The notes under the pieces are model-generated. The model was not told the DNA's origin and ran no database searches. It saw nothing but the letters and a program-made list of their open reading frames with translations. This document shows positions 1 to 8,888 of a stretch of 64,000 nucleotides of DNA, one piece after another; position 1 is the stretch's first letter; each line of letters starts with the position of its first letter. The stretch covers positions 186,001 to 250,000 of the forward strand of contig NZ_LRPC01000001.1 in the NCBI RefSeq assembly GCF_001592965.1, in the 5' to 3' direction. The stretch comes from Roseivirga spongicola (GTDB taxonomy: Bacteria > Bacteroidota > Bacteroidia > Cytophagales > Cyclobacteriaceae). Both the position numbers and the translations under genes were made by a program.

Positions 1-1
1 A

Positions 2-943
2 CTTCCAGGCGATCAAACCACTTTAGGTTTCAGCATTCAAACCGTTCTTATAGGAATAGGAGCTGTAATAGGCTCATGGCTACCTTGGGCAATCACCAAC
101 TGGTTTGGTGTTGCTAATACTGCCGAGCCAGGCACCGTGCCTCCCAGCCTAATTATCTCATTCATCTGTGGAGCGGTAGTACTTATAGGCACCATTCTAA
201 TTACAGTGTTTACTACCAAAGAATATAGCCCTGAAGAAACTGCTGCCTTTGAAGAAGAAAGAGAGACTGAAGTTGAAAGCGCAGTAAAAAGAAAGGGCTT
301 TGGCCAAGTTCTAGAAGACATTGCTGCCATGCCAACCACCATGAAGCAGTTGGGTCTAGTTCAGTTCTTTTCATGGTTTGCTTTATTCGGAATGTGGGTT
401 TACACCACACCAGCAATTGCCCATCATATTTGGAAGCTCCCTATTGATGACACCTCAAGCCAAGCCTATCAAGATGCAGGTGATTGGGTAGGAATCATAT
501 TCGGCTTTTACAATTTAGTTTCTGCCATCTATGCATTTTTACTACCATCAATTGCTGCTAAAATTGGTAGAAAGAGCACACATGCAGTTTCATTAATTAT
601 TGGAGGCTTAGGGCTAATATCCATGTACTTCGCCCCAAACAAGTATTGGCTCATAGGCTCTATGTTCGGGGTTGGAATAGCTTGGGCAAGCATTCTGGCC
701 ATGCCATACGCTATTCTAGCAGGTTCTATTCCGCTTAAGAAAATGGGGATATATATGGGACTATTTAATTTCTTTATTGTTCTACCTCAAATTATCAATG
801 CCATTATAGGAGGGCCGATAGTAAAAAGCCTGTACGGAGGCAACCCAATGTTCGCCATTATCACCTCTGGCGTTTTTATGATACTGGCAGCTTTTACACT
901 ACGGTTTGTTAAAGACAAAGACGATCCTGCACTCACAGCATAA
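2..943 (+). CDS. MFS transporter, C-terminal part (truncated by window edge)
   Basis: The frame is open from base 2, so the start lies before the window. About 313 residues remain, with several hydrophobic segments and a charged central loop (around 245-300 nt, many Glu/Lys) typical of the loop between the two six-helix halves of a major facilitator. The glycine- and proline-rich C-terminal helices resemble the SLC45/GPH-like sugar transporters that Bacteroidota keep beside glycan genes (family placement is inference). It acts in the inner membrane, probably as a proton-coupled sugar importer. A strong hairpin with a T-run follows the stop, so it is the last gene of its transcript. Substrate cannot be read from the sequence. 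Confidence 0.75.
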   Translation, partial: LPGDQTTLGFSIQTVLIGIGAVIGSWLPWAITNWFGVANTAEPGTVPPSLIISFICGAVVLIGTILITVFTTKEYSPEETAAFEEERETEVESAVKRKGFGQVLEDIAAMPTTMKQLGLVQFFSWFALFGMWVYTTPAIAHHIWKLPIDDTSSQAYQDAGDWVGIIFGFYNLVSAIYAFLLPSIAAKIGRKSTHAVSLIIGGLGLISMYFAPNKYWLIGSMFGVGIAWASILAMPYAILAGSIPLKKMGIYMGLFNFFIVLPQIINAIIGGPIVKSLYGGNPMFAIITSGVFMILAAFTLRFVKDKDDPALTA

Positions 944-954
944 ACCAATCATTT

Positions 955-980
955 AAAAAGCAGCTTAACCGCTGCTTTTT
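955..980 (+). terminator. Rho-independent terminator after MFS gene
   Basis: A perfect 10-bp stem (AAAAAGCAGC / GCTGCTTTTT) with a 6-nt loop is followed by further T residues. It begins 12 bases after the MFS stop codon. Confidence 0.9.
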
Positions 981-1012
981 ATTTTTATCTTCACCACACA
1001 ACTCTAATACTA

Positions 1013-2470
1013 ATGAAAAAGACAACTATTTTATTTTTTGTATTGGTGCTTGTCTTTGGGTGTACACCTAAGAAAGACGACCAAGCCACCATTTTTAAGA
1101 AAATTAACGAGGAAGCTTTAGCCAATTCTGCGGCCTATGAAAACCTAGAAGAAGCTACTAAAACCATTGGCCACAGACTGACAGGGTCACCAGAAGGCGC
1201 CAAAGCTGAAGAATTCACCTACAACTTATTTAAAAGCTATGGGCTTGAAGTGGAATACCAACCCTTTGAGGTAGAGTCTTGGTCTAGAGGTGAGATTGAA
1301 GTTCAGATTGGCTCTAAAAATAAGCAAGAAGAAATGCCTGCAGTAACCCTTGCTCACTCTCCTGTTGAAGCAGATATCACAGCAGAAATAGTGGACATGG
1401 GCAACGGTGTAGATGCTGACTATGAAGCCAACCCTGATGCCGTGAAAGGTAAAATTGCGCTAGTCTATATTGGCACACTTCCGAATAGCCCAGAAGGAAC
1501 TCCCGGACTTCACAGATCTGAAAAAACTGCTCTAGCAACCAAGTATGGTGCTATTGGCATCATTATTATTAATCAAGTAGATGGTGGCGTTCTTCTGACA
1601 GGTACCGCTTCAGTTACTGGTAGCCTCATTACCATCCCTGCTGTTTGCATAGGCAAAGAAAATGGCATGGAGCTAAAAGAAACCTTGAAGAAGACTAAGC
1701 AATATGCTTCTATCAAAATGACGAACGAATCTGGTTTGATCAACGCTCGCAATGTAATTGCCACAATCAAAGGCAGTGAGTTACCTGAAGAAAAAGTTAT
1801 TGTTGGCGGCCACCTAGACTCATGGGATTTAGCCACTGGAGCAATAGATAATGGTATTGGCTCCTTTGCAATTATTGACATGGCCAGAACTTTTGCTGCA
1901 CTAGATTTACAGCCAAAGAGAACTATTCAGTTTGTAATGTTTATGGGTGAAGAAGAAGGATTGCTTGGTTCAAGATACATGGTTGATCAAGCCATTGAGA
2001 ATGGCACCATCAACCAGATTAAATATATCATGAACCAAGACATGTCTGGTAACCCTGCCGGATTTGGAACTGGAGGAAGACCTGAAGCGGAAGCTTTCTT
2101 CAAAGAAGTAGGAAAAGAAATCATGGCCATTGATTCTACTACATACAAAAATGTTGTTTCTAATGGCGCAGGCCTCCACAGCGACCATCAGCCGTTTATG
2201 CTTCAGGGCATACCTTATACTTCTCCAGCCTCTAGATTAGATAGAGCCATTTATGGCTGCTACCATGCAGATTGTGACGATTTCGATTTAGTGAACAAGG
2301 AGCACATGGTGAATAATGTAAGGTTTAGCTCAATGATGCTTTACGCTTTAGCCGATGCAGACCAGCTTCCAGCCCAAAAGCTCAATGATGCTGAAACAAA
2401 GGCATTTCTAGAAGGTCACAACCTTAAGCTAAAGCTTCAGATTGGTGGAGACTGGAGATGGGAAGATTAA
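1013..2470 (+). CDS. M28 family zinc aminopeptidase/carboxypeptidase, lipoprotein
   Basis: The 485-residue product starts with a lipoprotein signal peptide; the lipobox Cys is residue 17 (VFGC). Residues about 110-250 look like a PA (protease-associated) insert, followed by the M28 catalytic domain. Zinc ligands are visible: His267 in GGHLDSWD, Asp279 in AIDNG, the Glu pair in MGEEEG (313-314), the Asp in NQDMSG and the late His in YHADCDDFD. The layout matches carboxypeptidase Q/PGCP-like exopeptidases. It is expected to be anchored in the outer membrane or periplasmic face and to trim peptides. It starts 33 bp after the upstream terminator and runs into the TauE-like gene 16 bp later, suggesting co-transcription. 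Confidence 0.9.
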   Translation: MKKTTILFFVLVLVFGCTPKKDDQATIFKKINEEALANSAAYENLEEATKTIGHRLTGSPEGAKAEEFTYNLFKSYGLEVEYQPFEVESWSRGEIEVQIGSKNKQEEMPAVTLAHSPVEADITAEIVDMGNGVDADYEANPDAVKGKIALVYIGTLPNSPEGTPGLHRSEKTALATKYGAIGIIIINQVDGGVLLTGTASVTGSLITIPAVCIGKENGMELKETLKKTKQYASIKMTNESGLINARNVIATIKGSELPEEKVIVGGHLDSWDLATGAIDNGIGSFAIIDMARTFAALDLQPKRTIQFVMFMGEEEGLLGSRYMVDQAIENGTINQIKYIMNQDMSGNPAGFGTGGRPEAEAFFKEVGKEIMAIDSTTYKNVVSNGAGLHSDHQPFMLQGIPYTSPASRLDRAIYGCYHADCDDFDLVNKEHMVNNVRFSSMMLYALADADQLPAQKLNDAETKAFLEGHNLKLKLQIGGDWRWED

Positions 2471-2486
2471 TCTCTAGTTTTTAGAA

Positions 2487-3233
2487 ATGGACATAACGAA
2501 CATCCTCCTGCTTTTTGGTGTCGGTTTAATTGCCGGTGTTATTAACACTTTGGCAGGAGGAGGTTCATTGCTCACTTTGCCCGCACTTATTTTCCTTGGC
2601 CTACCTCCCAACATTGCCAATGCCACCAACAGAATCGGTGTCTTCTTCAATGGACTGATGTCTTGGGGTGGCTACCACTCCAAAGGAGTAAAAGCCGAGA
2701 AATATGATCTCTGGCTGGGTGCTACTTCTTTTATTGGAGCCATTTTAGGGTCTTATGTAGCGGTAGACATCAAAGGAGAAACCTTCAATAGAATCTTGGC
2801 GGCAATCATTGTGTTTATTGTAGCCTATATGGTTTTTGGCAAAAGACTAAAATCTGGATACCAAGTTAAAACCACCAAGAAGTCGAAAATCATTGGGCTC
2901 ATTACCTTCTTTTTTATTGGTATTTACGGTGGGTTTATTCAGGCCGGAGTAGGCTACCTAATCATTGCGTCCATGTCTTTCATCCACAACTATGGCATGG
3001 TAAAAATCAACATGATTAAGTCGTTGACAGTACTAATCTACACCCTTTCTGCCTTAGGAGTTTTCATCTATTCGGGACTGATTAACTGGGAATTAGGGCT
3101 TGCTTTGGCGGCTGGAAATGGTGCCGGAGGTTGGCTAACCAGCCGATGGAGCACCAAGGTAAACGAAAAGTACATCCGCTACTTTGTGATGGTTACAGCC
3201 ATCGCATTTGCCATTAAATTGTTCTTTGGGTAG
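2487..3233 (+). CDS. TSUP family (TauE/SafE-like) membrane permease
   Basis: The product has 248 residues and about eight hydrophobic segments. The N-terminal glycine-rich motif AGVINTLAGGGSLLTLPAL followed by NATNR is characteristic of TSUP proteins, and a second related half (QAGVGYLI) repeats it. Members move sulfite, sulfonates or small organosulfur anions across the inner membrane; the substrate here is unknown. It follows the M28 gene by 16 bp on the same strand, so the two are probably one transcript, although no functional link is evident. Confidence 0.88.
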   Translation: MDITNILLLFGVGLIAGVINTLAGGGSLLTLPALIFLGLPPNIANATNRIGVFFNGLMSWGGYHSKGVKAEKYDLWLGATSFIGAILGSYVAVDIKGETFNRILAAIIVFIVAYMVFGKRLKSGYQVKTTKKSKIIGLITFFFIGIYGGFIQAGVGYLIIASMSFIHNYGMVKINMIKSLTVLIYTLSALGVFIYSGLINWELGLALAAGNGAGGWLTSRWSTKVNEKYIRYFVMVTAIAFAIKLFFG

Positions 3234-3291
3234 AAGTCGAATAGAATAAAACTGCGTGAGCTTATTAGGGTTACACATTTCGCCCTTTTCC

Positions 3292-3311
3292 ATCCCGAGG
3301 AACCGAGGGAT
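3292..3311. repeat. Short palindromic intergenic repeat
   Basis: ATCCC and GGGAT arms enclose GAGGAACCGA. On the minus strand this reads as the TCCCTCGGTTCCTCGGG-type motif that I recall as dispersed in intergenic DNA of Bacteroidota. It lies between two convergent genes and could act as a weak hairpin at transcript ends. Confidence 0.4.
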
Positions 3312-3360
3312 CTACCAAGCAGCTAATTGAAGCACAATAAGGTTTTTAAGAGTTAAAAAC

Positions 3361-4011
3361 TCATGTCTTACCTTTGCGAGCATAATAAGCTTCAGCTTCT
3401 TCTAGCTTAGAAAGATCGTCCAGATCCTTATATCGTTTGGATTTTGCTTTCTCTTGCTTGAGTTCGTTTATGGAAATCACCGAAATACTTATTCCATCCA
3501 CCAATCTAATGACTGAATTATCATAAGCTTCTTGAAAGGTGACTTCATTGCTGATATTCAATCTGGTCATCAGTTCAACCAAAAAACCTGAGTCAGAAAA
3601 AGAAACTATTCTTTCCTCTTTAAGCTCAGTAATTGCCTCAACAGGAAATTCAAAACCTAAGCTTTCAATTGCCCTCTGAATACTCTGAAGGTTGTTGCTC
3701 TCCTTCGACACCCATAAATCCAGGTCTCCCGTAGACCGATTGTAACCATGGAAGTTGACTGCAAAGCCACCGACTACCATGTACTCCACTTCCTCCTGAT
3801 TGAAGGCGTCAATTACTTTCAAATAGAAATCATCTTTCTTCTTCAATAGTAAGCCCTTGGGTTCCTTCTGCACCGAATTAAACTTGTGCATTGTTTTGAC
3901 ATGCTTGAGCAACCAAAGAATCCGTTCCTTGGGTGTCCTTTCAAAGCCCTGTTCTAAAACATAGCGTTCAGCTTCGTCATGATTTTTATGAAACTTCACC
4001 TCCTTGGCCAT
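3361..4011 (-). CDS. Nucleotidyltransferase-fold protein
   Basis: About 216 residues from the Met at 4011; an in-frame Met at 4056 would add 15 residues but overlap the divergent regulator. The central motif MVVGGFAVNFHGYNRSTGDLDLWV is the signature of the minimal/AbiEii-type nucleotidyltransferase superfamily: the GG of the nucleotide-binding helix and the DxD metal-binding pair. An N-terminal helical segment of about 70 residues precedes it. No antitoxin-like partner gene is adjacent, so it is an orphan NTase; substrate and role are unknown. The gene is divergent from the Crp/Fnr gene with a gap of only 43 bp. Confidence 0.75.
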   Translation of the reverse strand: MAKEVKFHKNHDEAERYVLEQGFERTPKERILWLLKHVKTMHKFNSVQKEPKGLLLKKKDDFYLKVIDAFNQEEVEYMVVGGFAVNFHGYNRSTGDLDLWVSKESNNLQSIQRAIESLGFEFPVEAITELKEERIVSFSDSGFLVELMTRLNISNEVTFQEAYDNSVIRLVDGISISVISINELKQEKAKSKRYKDLDDLSKLEEAEAYYARKGKT

Positions 4012-4054
4012 ACTTAAAGCTATCAAAAATGATTCCCTTTTAATATTTTCCAAC

Positions 4055-4636
4055 ATGGAAGAAATGCATCATGGTCTTCGGAAGAGCATTGAAAAATTCG
4101 TGACCCTAAAAGATGAGGAATGGGAGGAAATTCGCTTCGCTTGGAAAAGCTTCTCCTTCCACAAAAACGAACCCGTAACTAGCATGGGTGAAGTAGAAAA
4201 GTATTTCTATTACATAGACAATGGACTACTCAGAGGCTATTTCGAGAAGAATGGCCAAGAGTACAACATGGGCTTTTCCTACAATGGCGAGTTCAGTGGA
4301 GTTTATGACTCACTAATTTTTCAGAAACCATCTGACTGGAATGTGGAAGCCTTGGAAGACACCGTTGGGCTCAAACTTCACCATAACCAATTGGTAGAGT
4401 TGCAAGAGAGATTTCCAGTAATCAAGGAATGGCTGTTCAAGTTCAACCAGCAAGTAATGTTTGGACTGGGCATATTTATAAGGAGCTTATTGGCCGATTC
4501 TGCGGAAGAGAAGTTTGAACGACTGATGACTCAGAGTCCACACATTATTCAGATTGTTCCGCAGAAACACTTAGCTTCATATTTAGGAATGACTCCCGAA
4601 ACTTTTTCCCGAATGAGAAAGAAATGGGCGACTTAA
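4055..4636 (+). CDS. Crp/Fnr family transcriptional regulator
   Basis: 193 residues from Met at 4055 (an upstream TTG-initiated reading would overlap the divergent gene). The N-terminal two thirds form a cNMP-binding-like beta roll (FHKNEPVTSMGEVEKYFYYIDNGLLRGYF). The C-terminal HTH ends KHLASYLGMTPETFSRMRKKW. Its recognition helix carries E-T-x-S-R, the residues FNR uses to read TTGAT half sites. There is no cysteine in the protein, so it does not carry an FNR-type iron-sulfur cluster. Immediately downstream is a perfect FNR-type palindrome before the DinB gene, making that gene a probable target. Confidence 0.88.
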   Translation: MEEMHHGLRKSIEKFVTLKDEEWEEIRFAWKSFSFHKNEPVTSMGEVEKYFYYIDNGLLRGYFEKNGQEYNMGFSYNGEFSGVYDSLIFQKPSDWNVEALEDTVGLKLHHNQLVELQERFPVIKEWLFKFNQQVMFGLGIFIRSLLADSAEEKFERLMTQSPHIIQIVPQKHLASYLGMTPETFSRMRKKWAT

Positions 4637-4637
4637 C

Positions 4638-4651
4638 TTGATCTATATCAA
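4638..4651 (+). promoter_or_regulatory. FNR/Crp-type operator upstream of dinB-like gene
   Basis: TTGAT-CTAT-ATCAA is an exact match to the classical FNR palindrome TTGATnnnnATCAA. It begins 2 bases after the stop codon of the Crp/Fnr regulator and 53 bases before the DinB start. The regulator's recognition helix has the matching ETxSR residues, so control of the DinB gene by its neighbour is a reasonable inference. Confidence 0.6.
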
Positions 4652-4690
4652 GACGAAACTTGTAGCGACTCACTTACTTTATCGCAAAAA

Positions 4691-5254
4691 ATGAAACTCA
4701 AAGCAACAACCCACATTCAGAACTCCGTAGAACAATGCGAAAAAGCCTTGGCCGAAGTAGAGCAACTCATCGCTGGTCTCGATGACAATACACTAAACAC
4801 TCAGGAAGCCGATGGAAAATGGAGTATCCTTCAGTGCTTAAAGCATTTAAGCATTGCTAACAAAATCTATGTTGAGAATATTAAAAAGGCACATCAGAAA
4901 TATCCTCAAGAGCCAGAAGAAACCTATTCTTCTCACTGGAAGGGCGATTACTTCACCAAAATGATCTCCCCTAAAGACACAGGCGAAGTAAAGAATAGTA
5001 TGAAGACAATGAAGTCTATGGATCCCGCAAATGCCCTTAACGCTACTGAAACCATAGAAGAGTTTTTCTCCACTCACCGAGAGCTAGCTGAACTAATCCG
5101 AAAGTCCAAAAACTACAGCCTAAACAAAGTGAAAGTGCCCACCGCCCTAGGTCCTTTGGTGAAACTCAGACTAGGCGATGCCTTTCGCTTTCTGCTAGGT
5201 CATCTCGACAGGCACGTTCTCCAGCTCAAAAGAATCAAAGCTGCGGTAGTCTAA
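4691..5254 (+). CDS. DinB-like four-helix protein
   Basis: 187 residues, predominantly helical. The pattern DGKWSILQCLKHLSIANKIYVENI and the C-terminal LGHLDRHVLQLKRI are typical of the DinB/YfiT superfamily, whose metal site uses spaced histidines (here in KHLS and in the C-terminal GHLDRH). Members include thiol-dependent S-transferases for bacillithiol or related thiols and stress-induced proteins. Biochemical activity is unknown here. It lies behind a Crp/Fnr regulator gene and an FNR-type box, so it is probably regulated by that protein. Confidence 0.8.
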   Translation: MKLKATTHIQNSVEQCEKALAEVEQLIAGLDDNTLNTQEADGKWSILQCLKHLSIANKIYVENIKKAHQKYPQEPEETYSSHWKGDYFTKMISPKDTGEVKNSMKTMKSMDPANALNATETIEEFFSTHRELAELIRKSKNYSLNKVKVPTALGPLVKLRLGDAFRFLLGHLDRHVLQLKRIKAAVV

Positions 5255-5282
5255 ACCTATATCTATTCGTTACCTTCAAGTA

Positions 5283-5462
5283 ATGAAGGATGAGAAGAAC
5301 ACTGGCTCCAGCAGACGACCGCGTGGTAGGGGAATAGGAACCGGAATTGCCATTGGAGTAGGAATAGGCGTTGCTATGGATAATCTAGCCATTGGCGTTG
5401 GAGTAGGTATTGCTATGGGCTTCGGGTTTGAATTTATTAATAGGCAAAAAAATAAGGACTAG
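5283..5462 (+). CDS. 59-residue glycine-zipper mini-protein
   Basis: The small frame begins ATG AAG GAT and encodes a basic N-terminus (KDEKNTGSSRRPRGRG). A glycine-rich hydrophobic run with repeated GIG/GVG/GIA motifs follows (two copies of G-V-G-I-A/G-V-A-M), ending in a charged tail (FINRQKNKD). The GxxxG-like spacing suggests a pair of membrane-packed helices. It lies 28 bp after the DinB gene on the same strand. I do not recognise a named family; many Bacteroidota carry similar glycine-zipper peptides of unknown function. Regular codon use and a clean start and stop support it as real. Confidence 0.6.
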   Translation: MKDEKNTGSSRRPRGRGIGTGIAIGVGIGVAMDNLAIGVGVGIAMGFGFEFINRQKNKD

Positions 5463-5502
5463 CAAAAACTAGCCCTTACGTCATTCTCTTAACTATCTAT
5501 CC

Positions 5503-7905
5503 CTAATCCTCTCTCAACCTTGTTGCAGGGTTAGAAAATGCTGCTTTAAAGGTTTGCATACTAATGGTTACAAAAGCAATGAGTAGCGCAATTCCGCCAG
5601 CAATAATAAATGGCAAGGCTCCTAAACCAATTCTGTATGCGTAGCCATCGAGCCAATCGCTCATAAAGTACCAGCCAATCGGAGCAGCCAGTAACATGGC
5701 TATTCCCACCAAAATGATAAACTCCTTACTCAAGGTTGAAACGATCTGATTAATAGACGCTCCAAGCACTTTTCTAATGCTAATTTCTTTACCCCTTTGA
5801 GCTACCGTAAATGATGCCAAGCCAAACAGACCAAGACAAGCAAGGAAAATTGCCAAACCTGAGAAGATAGTGAACAACTCGCTTCGCTGAGATTCAGACT
5901 CATAAAGAGTATCGAACCGCTCATTTAAGAAGTTGTACTGAATCGGTGAATTAGGCGAAAACTCTGCATACTTCTGCTCAATTTCTGCGACTGAGCTTCT
6001 CAAATTTTGACCTTCAATTTTGATGGAAAGGAAACGCATATTACTTCTATTGTTCGCCATAATTACCGGCACAATCTCACTCTGAAGCGACTCGAAGTGA
6101 AAGTCTTCAACCACACCAATTACTCTTCCAGCAACACCACCATAATTCATGCGTTTGCCAATAGCATCTTCAGGGCTAGACCAACCTATAATCTCTACCG
6201 ACTTCTCATTTAGAATAAAGTTGGCTGAATCTCTTTGCCAGTCATCGGTGAAGTTTCTACCAGCTACTACTTCCATCTGGTAATTCGAAACAAAATCAGG
6301 GTCTACCTGCAGCTGCTTAATTACCACCTGAGTAGGCTGCATTTGGCCATCCACCTCGGCTTGCGCACCTTGAGAATCGAGCAACTGACCAGAAGGCACA
6401 CGACTAGAACCTCCGGCAGATTTCACCCCAGCAATATTTTTAAGCTCATTCTTAAAAGTCTGGAAGTTGTTGCCAATTTCTTGACTCACATTCAAGATCA
6501 TCATTTGGTCTTTGTCATAGCCAAGATTCTTGTTCTGCATATAATTTAGCTGCTGAACTACCACAACCGTAGAGATAATCAAAACCACAGAAATTGAGAA
6601 CTGAGCCACTACAAGCACTCTCCTTAATAATCCCGACTTCCCTGGTGCAGAACCCTTACTGCCTCTCATTACTTCTAGCGGCTTAAATGCAGAAAGGTAG
6701 AATGCAGGATAGCTCCCTGCCAAAACACCCACCAACAAGGCAGCTCCAAAAATAATTGCGATTAGACCCGCATTTTGTACTAGGTTGAACTCTAAATTCA
6801 GTGAAGTAAAATCTCTAAAGAATGGCAGAATCACTGAAGTGAGCCCAACAGAGAGCAACAAAGCACAAAGGGTAAGTACAACAGATTCAGTCAAAAACTG
6901 ATTGATAAGGTTCCCTTTTCCGGCACCGAATACCTTTCTCATTCCTACTTCTTTGGCTCTTCTGGCCGATCTGGCCGTGGCCAAATTCATGTAGTTAATA
7001 CAGGCAATTAGCAGAATCAGTACCGCGATTGAAGTAAAGATGTAGACGTAAGTAATATCTGAATTCTCTCCTAATTCATCAGAAAGATTAGAATGTAAGT
7101 GAATATCTGTCAACTTCTGAACGTGTAGCCTAGTCCAGCTATTGGCATTTTCTCCCAGTTGAATGGTAAGAAACTCTTCCATTCTATCCATAATTCCATC
7201 GATAGACCCTGTTTCTGTCAATGTAAAAAGCGTAGTGAAGTTATTGCTTCCCCACGCGCCTAAGAGGTTTTCTCTTCCTCCATAGAATTGTTCTATCACT
7301 GAGAAATCACCCAACATATTCAGCTCAAAACTGGAATTGTCTGGCCAATCTTTATAGACTCCTTGCACTAATAATTCCGCTTGATCGAACACACGGATAG
7401 ACTTCCCCATTGGGTCTTCGTTACCGAAATATTTCTTGGCGAGGCTTTCAGAAAGCACCACTGATCCTGGTTTCTGCAAGGCTTCCTTCAGATTCCCCTG
7501 AAGAGTTTCGAAAGTAAGAATGTCCACAATTTCAGGATCGGCAAAAGCTAAATCAGTTTCATTGAAAAGCTTCTCACCGTATTCGATGGTGCCAGAAGTA
7601 GTGAGAAAACGACCAATTTTCTCTATGTCACCTTCATAATAATCTTTCAAATAATGACCAAATGGAGGGGCTAACCGTGAAAGATGTAAAGAAGTGGTTC
7701 CATCTTGACTCATGAATTCGCGAGTGAATCGGTAGGTTTCGTCAGCATTCTCATGAAACGTATCATAACTCATTTCCTCATTGATGTAAAGACCGATGAG
7801 TAAGCAGCAGGTAAGGCCTACAGAAAGACCTAAAATATTGATAAATGAGAATCCTTTGTGCTTCAGAAGATTTCTGAGCGCAACTTTAAAGTAATTTTTA
7901 AACAT
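5503..7905 (-). CDS. ABC transporter permease, FtsX/MacB-type
   Basis: 800 residues from the Met at 7905 (MFKNYFKVALRNLLKHKGFSF is the usual start for this family; a Met at 7929 would add 8). The order is: first transmembrane helix, large periplasmic MacB_PCD domain, three-helix FtsX core, a second TM helix and periplasmic domain, and a second FtsX core. This is the duplicated architecture common in Bacteroidota. The motifs NYMNLATARSARRAKEVGMRKVFGA and VAQRGKEISIRKVLGAS are the coupling-helix regions of the two halves. No ATPase gene is adjacent, so the partner must be encoded elsewhere. Substrate is unknown; relatives move antibiotics, lipoproteins or peptides. Confidence 0.92.
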   Translation of the reverse strand: MFKNYFKVALRNLLKHKGFSFINILGLSVGLTCCLLIGLYINEEMSYDTFHENADETYRFTREFMSQDGTTSLHLSRLAPPFGHYLKDYYEGDIEKIGRFLTTSGTIEYGEKLFNETDLAFADPEIVDILTFETLQGNLKEALQKPGSVVLSESLAKKYFGNEDPMGKSIRVFDQAELLVQGVYKDWPDNSSFELNMLGDFSVIEQFYGGRENLLGAWGSNNFTTLFTLTETGSIDGIMDRMEEFLTIQLGENANSWTRLHVQKLTDIHLHSNLSDELGENSDITYVYIFTSIAVLILLIACINYMNLATARSARRAKEVGMRKVFGAGKGNLINQFLTESVVLTLCALLLSVGLTSVILPFFRDFTSLNLEFNLVQNAGLIAIIFGAALLVGVLAGSYPAFYLSAFKPLEVMRGSKGSAPGKSGLLRRVLVVAQFSISVVLIISTVVVVQQLNYMQNKNLGYDKDQMMILNVSQEIGNNFQTFKNELKNIAGVKSAGGSSRVPSGQLLDSQGAQAEVDGQMQPTQVVIKQLQVDPDFVSNYQMEVVAGRNFTDDWQRDSANFILNEKSVEIIGWSSPEDAIGKRMNYGGVAGRVIGVVEDFHFESLQSEIVPVIMANNRSNMRFLSIKIEGQNLRSSVAEIEQKYAEFSPNSPIQYNFLNERFDTLYESESQRSELFTIFSGLAIFLACLGLFGLASFTVAQRGKEISIRKVLGASINQIVSTLSKEFIILVGIAMLLAAPIGWYFMSDWLDGYAYRIGLGALPFIIAGGIALLIAFVTISMQTFKAAFSNPATRLRED

Positions 7906-8057
7906 GACCGTTGGTTTGAGTTTTAACAACTCTCAATTAAACGAATTGAGAAACATATTCATAATGACCAAAAAAATATAGCAAGGTTGCAGCTTATCGG
8001 GTTATGGTAAGAACTACAATTATTTGAATGTTAAATCAGGATTTTGCAGCTTTGAAC

Positions 8058-8888
8058 ATGCGCTTCACCCTTACCACATGCATTATTTTACTGTCTCTAC
8101 TTGAAGTTCCCTCCATGGCGCAAGAATTTGAGGTAACTTCCTTCAACATCCGCTATGGCACTCCAGGTGATGGAGAAAATAAATGGAAAAGTAGAAGGGA
8201 CAGAGTAATGACCATCTTCAAGAAATACAGAGATGGAATAATTGCCACCCAAGAGGCCTTGCCTTTACAAATAGATCAAATTTTGGATGAAGTCTCTCAA
8301 CTCGATGTCGTCTTTAGGTCTAGAACCTTAGAAGAAAAGAAGGGGGAGTCTAATGCGGTATTCTACAACAAGAAAACCTGGAAAGTTGTCAATGATGAAA
8401 CATTTTGGTTTTCCGACACCCCAAACGAACCAGCAACCAAAAGCTGGGGCAATACACTACCTAGAATTGCTACTATCGTTGTTCTTGAACACAAAAGCAG
8501 TGGCAAGAAACTTCGGCTGCTTAATGCTCATTTAGACCATCGGTCGGACTATAGCAGAGAAAGAAGTGTTGAATTGATTCTTAGAAAATTAATGACAGAA
8601 GTGGAGCCAATGCCCACTATACTTTTAGGCGACCTGAACGAAACGCCTGAAGGTGAAAACATTCAACGAATAAAAGAATACTTTACTGATACCTATTCTG
8701 GAGATGAACTGGAAGGCTGTACTTATCACAACTGGAACGGAGGCAGCCATTGCGATAGAATAGACTATATTTTCTATCAAAAATCAGAAGGCTTAAGCTT
8801 GAATAGTTTTGAGATAGATAGATGGAAGAACAAATATTTCTACCCTTCTGACCACTATCCTATTGTCGCAAACTTTTCTTTCAACTAG
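8058..8888 (+). CDS. Secreted endonuclease/exonuclease/phosphatase family protein
   Basis: 276 residues from the Met at 8058, which gives a clear signal peptide (MRFTLTTCIILLSLLEVPSMA, cleavage near MAQ); an in-frame Met at 8028 would add 10 residues. EEP-fold motifs are in order: SFNIRYG, TQEALP (metal Glu), NAHLDHRSDYSRERS, LLGDLNETPEG and CDRIDYIF...SDHYPIVANF. These are the metal-binding and catalytic residues of the DNase I-like fold. It acts outside the cytoplasm and could be a nuclease or phosphodiesterase. The 3' end overlaps the convergent small membrane gene by 8 bp. Confidence 0.9.
   Translation: MRFTLTTCIILLSLLEVPSMAQEFEVTSFNIRYGTPGDGENKWKSRRDRVMTIFKKYRDGIIATQEALPLQIDQILDEVSQLDVVFRSRTLEEKKGESNAVFYNKKTWKVVNDETFWFSDTPNEPATKSWGNTLPRIATIVVLEHKSSGKKLRLLNAHLDHRSDYSRERSVELILRKLMTEVEPMPTILLGDLNETPEGENIQRIKEYFTDTYSGDELEGCTYHNWNGGSHCDRIDYIFYQKSEGLSLNSFEIDRWKNKYFYPSDHYPIVANFSFN

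Noticed and set aside
3361-4056. Nucleotidyltransferase as an AbiEii-type toxin of a toxin-antitoxin pair
   Set aside because: No AbiEi-like antitoxin or other small partner is adjacent; the neighbours are a TauE-like permease and a Crp/Fnr gene.
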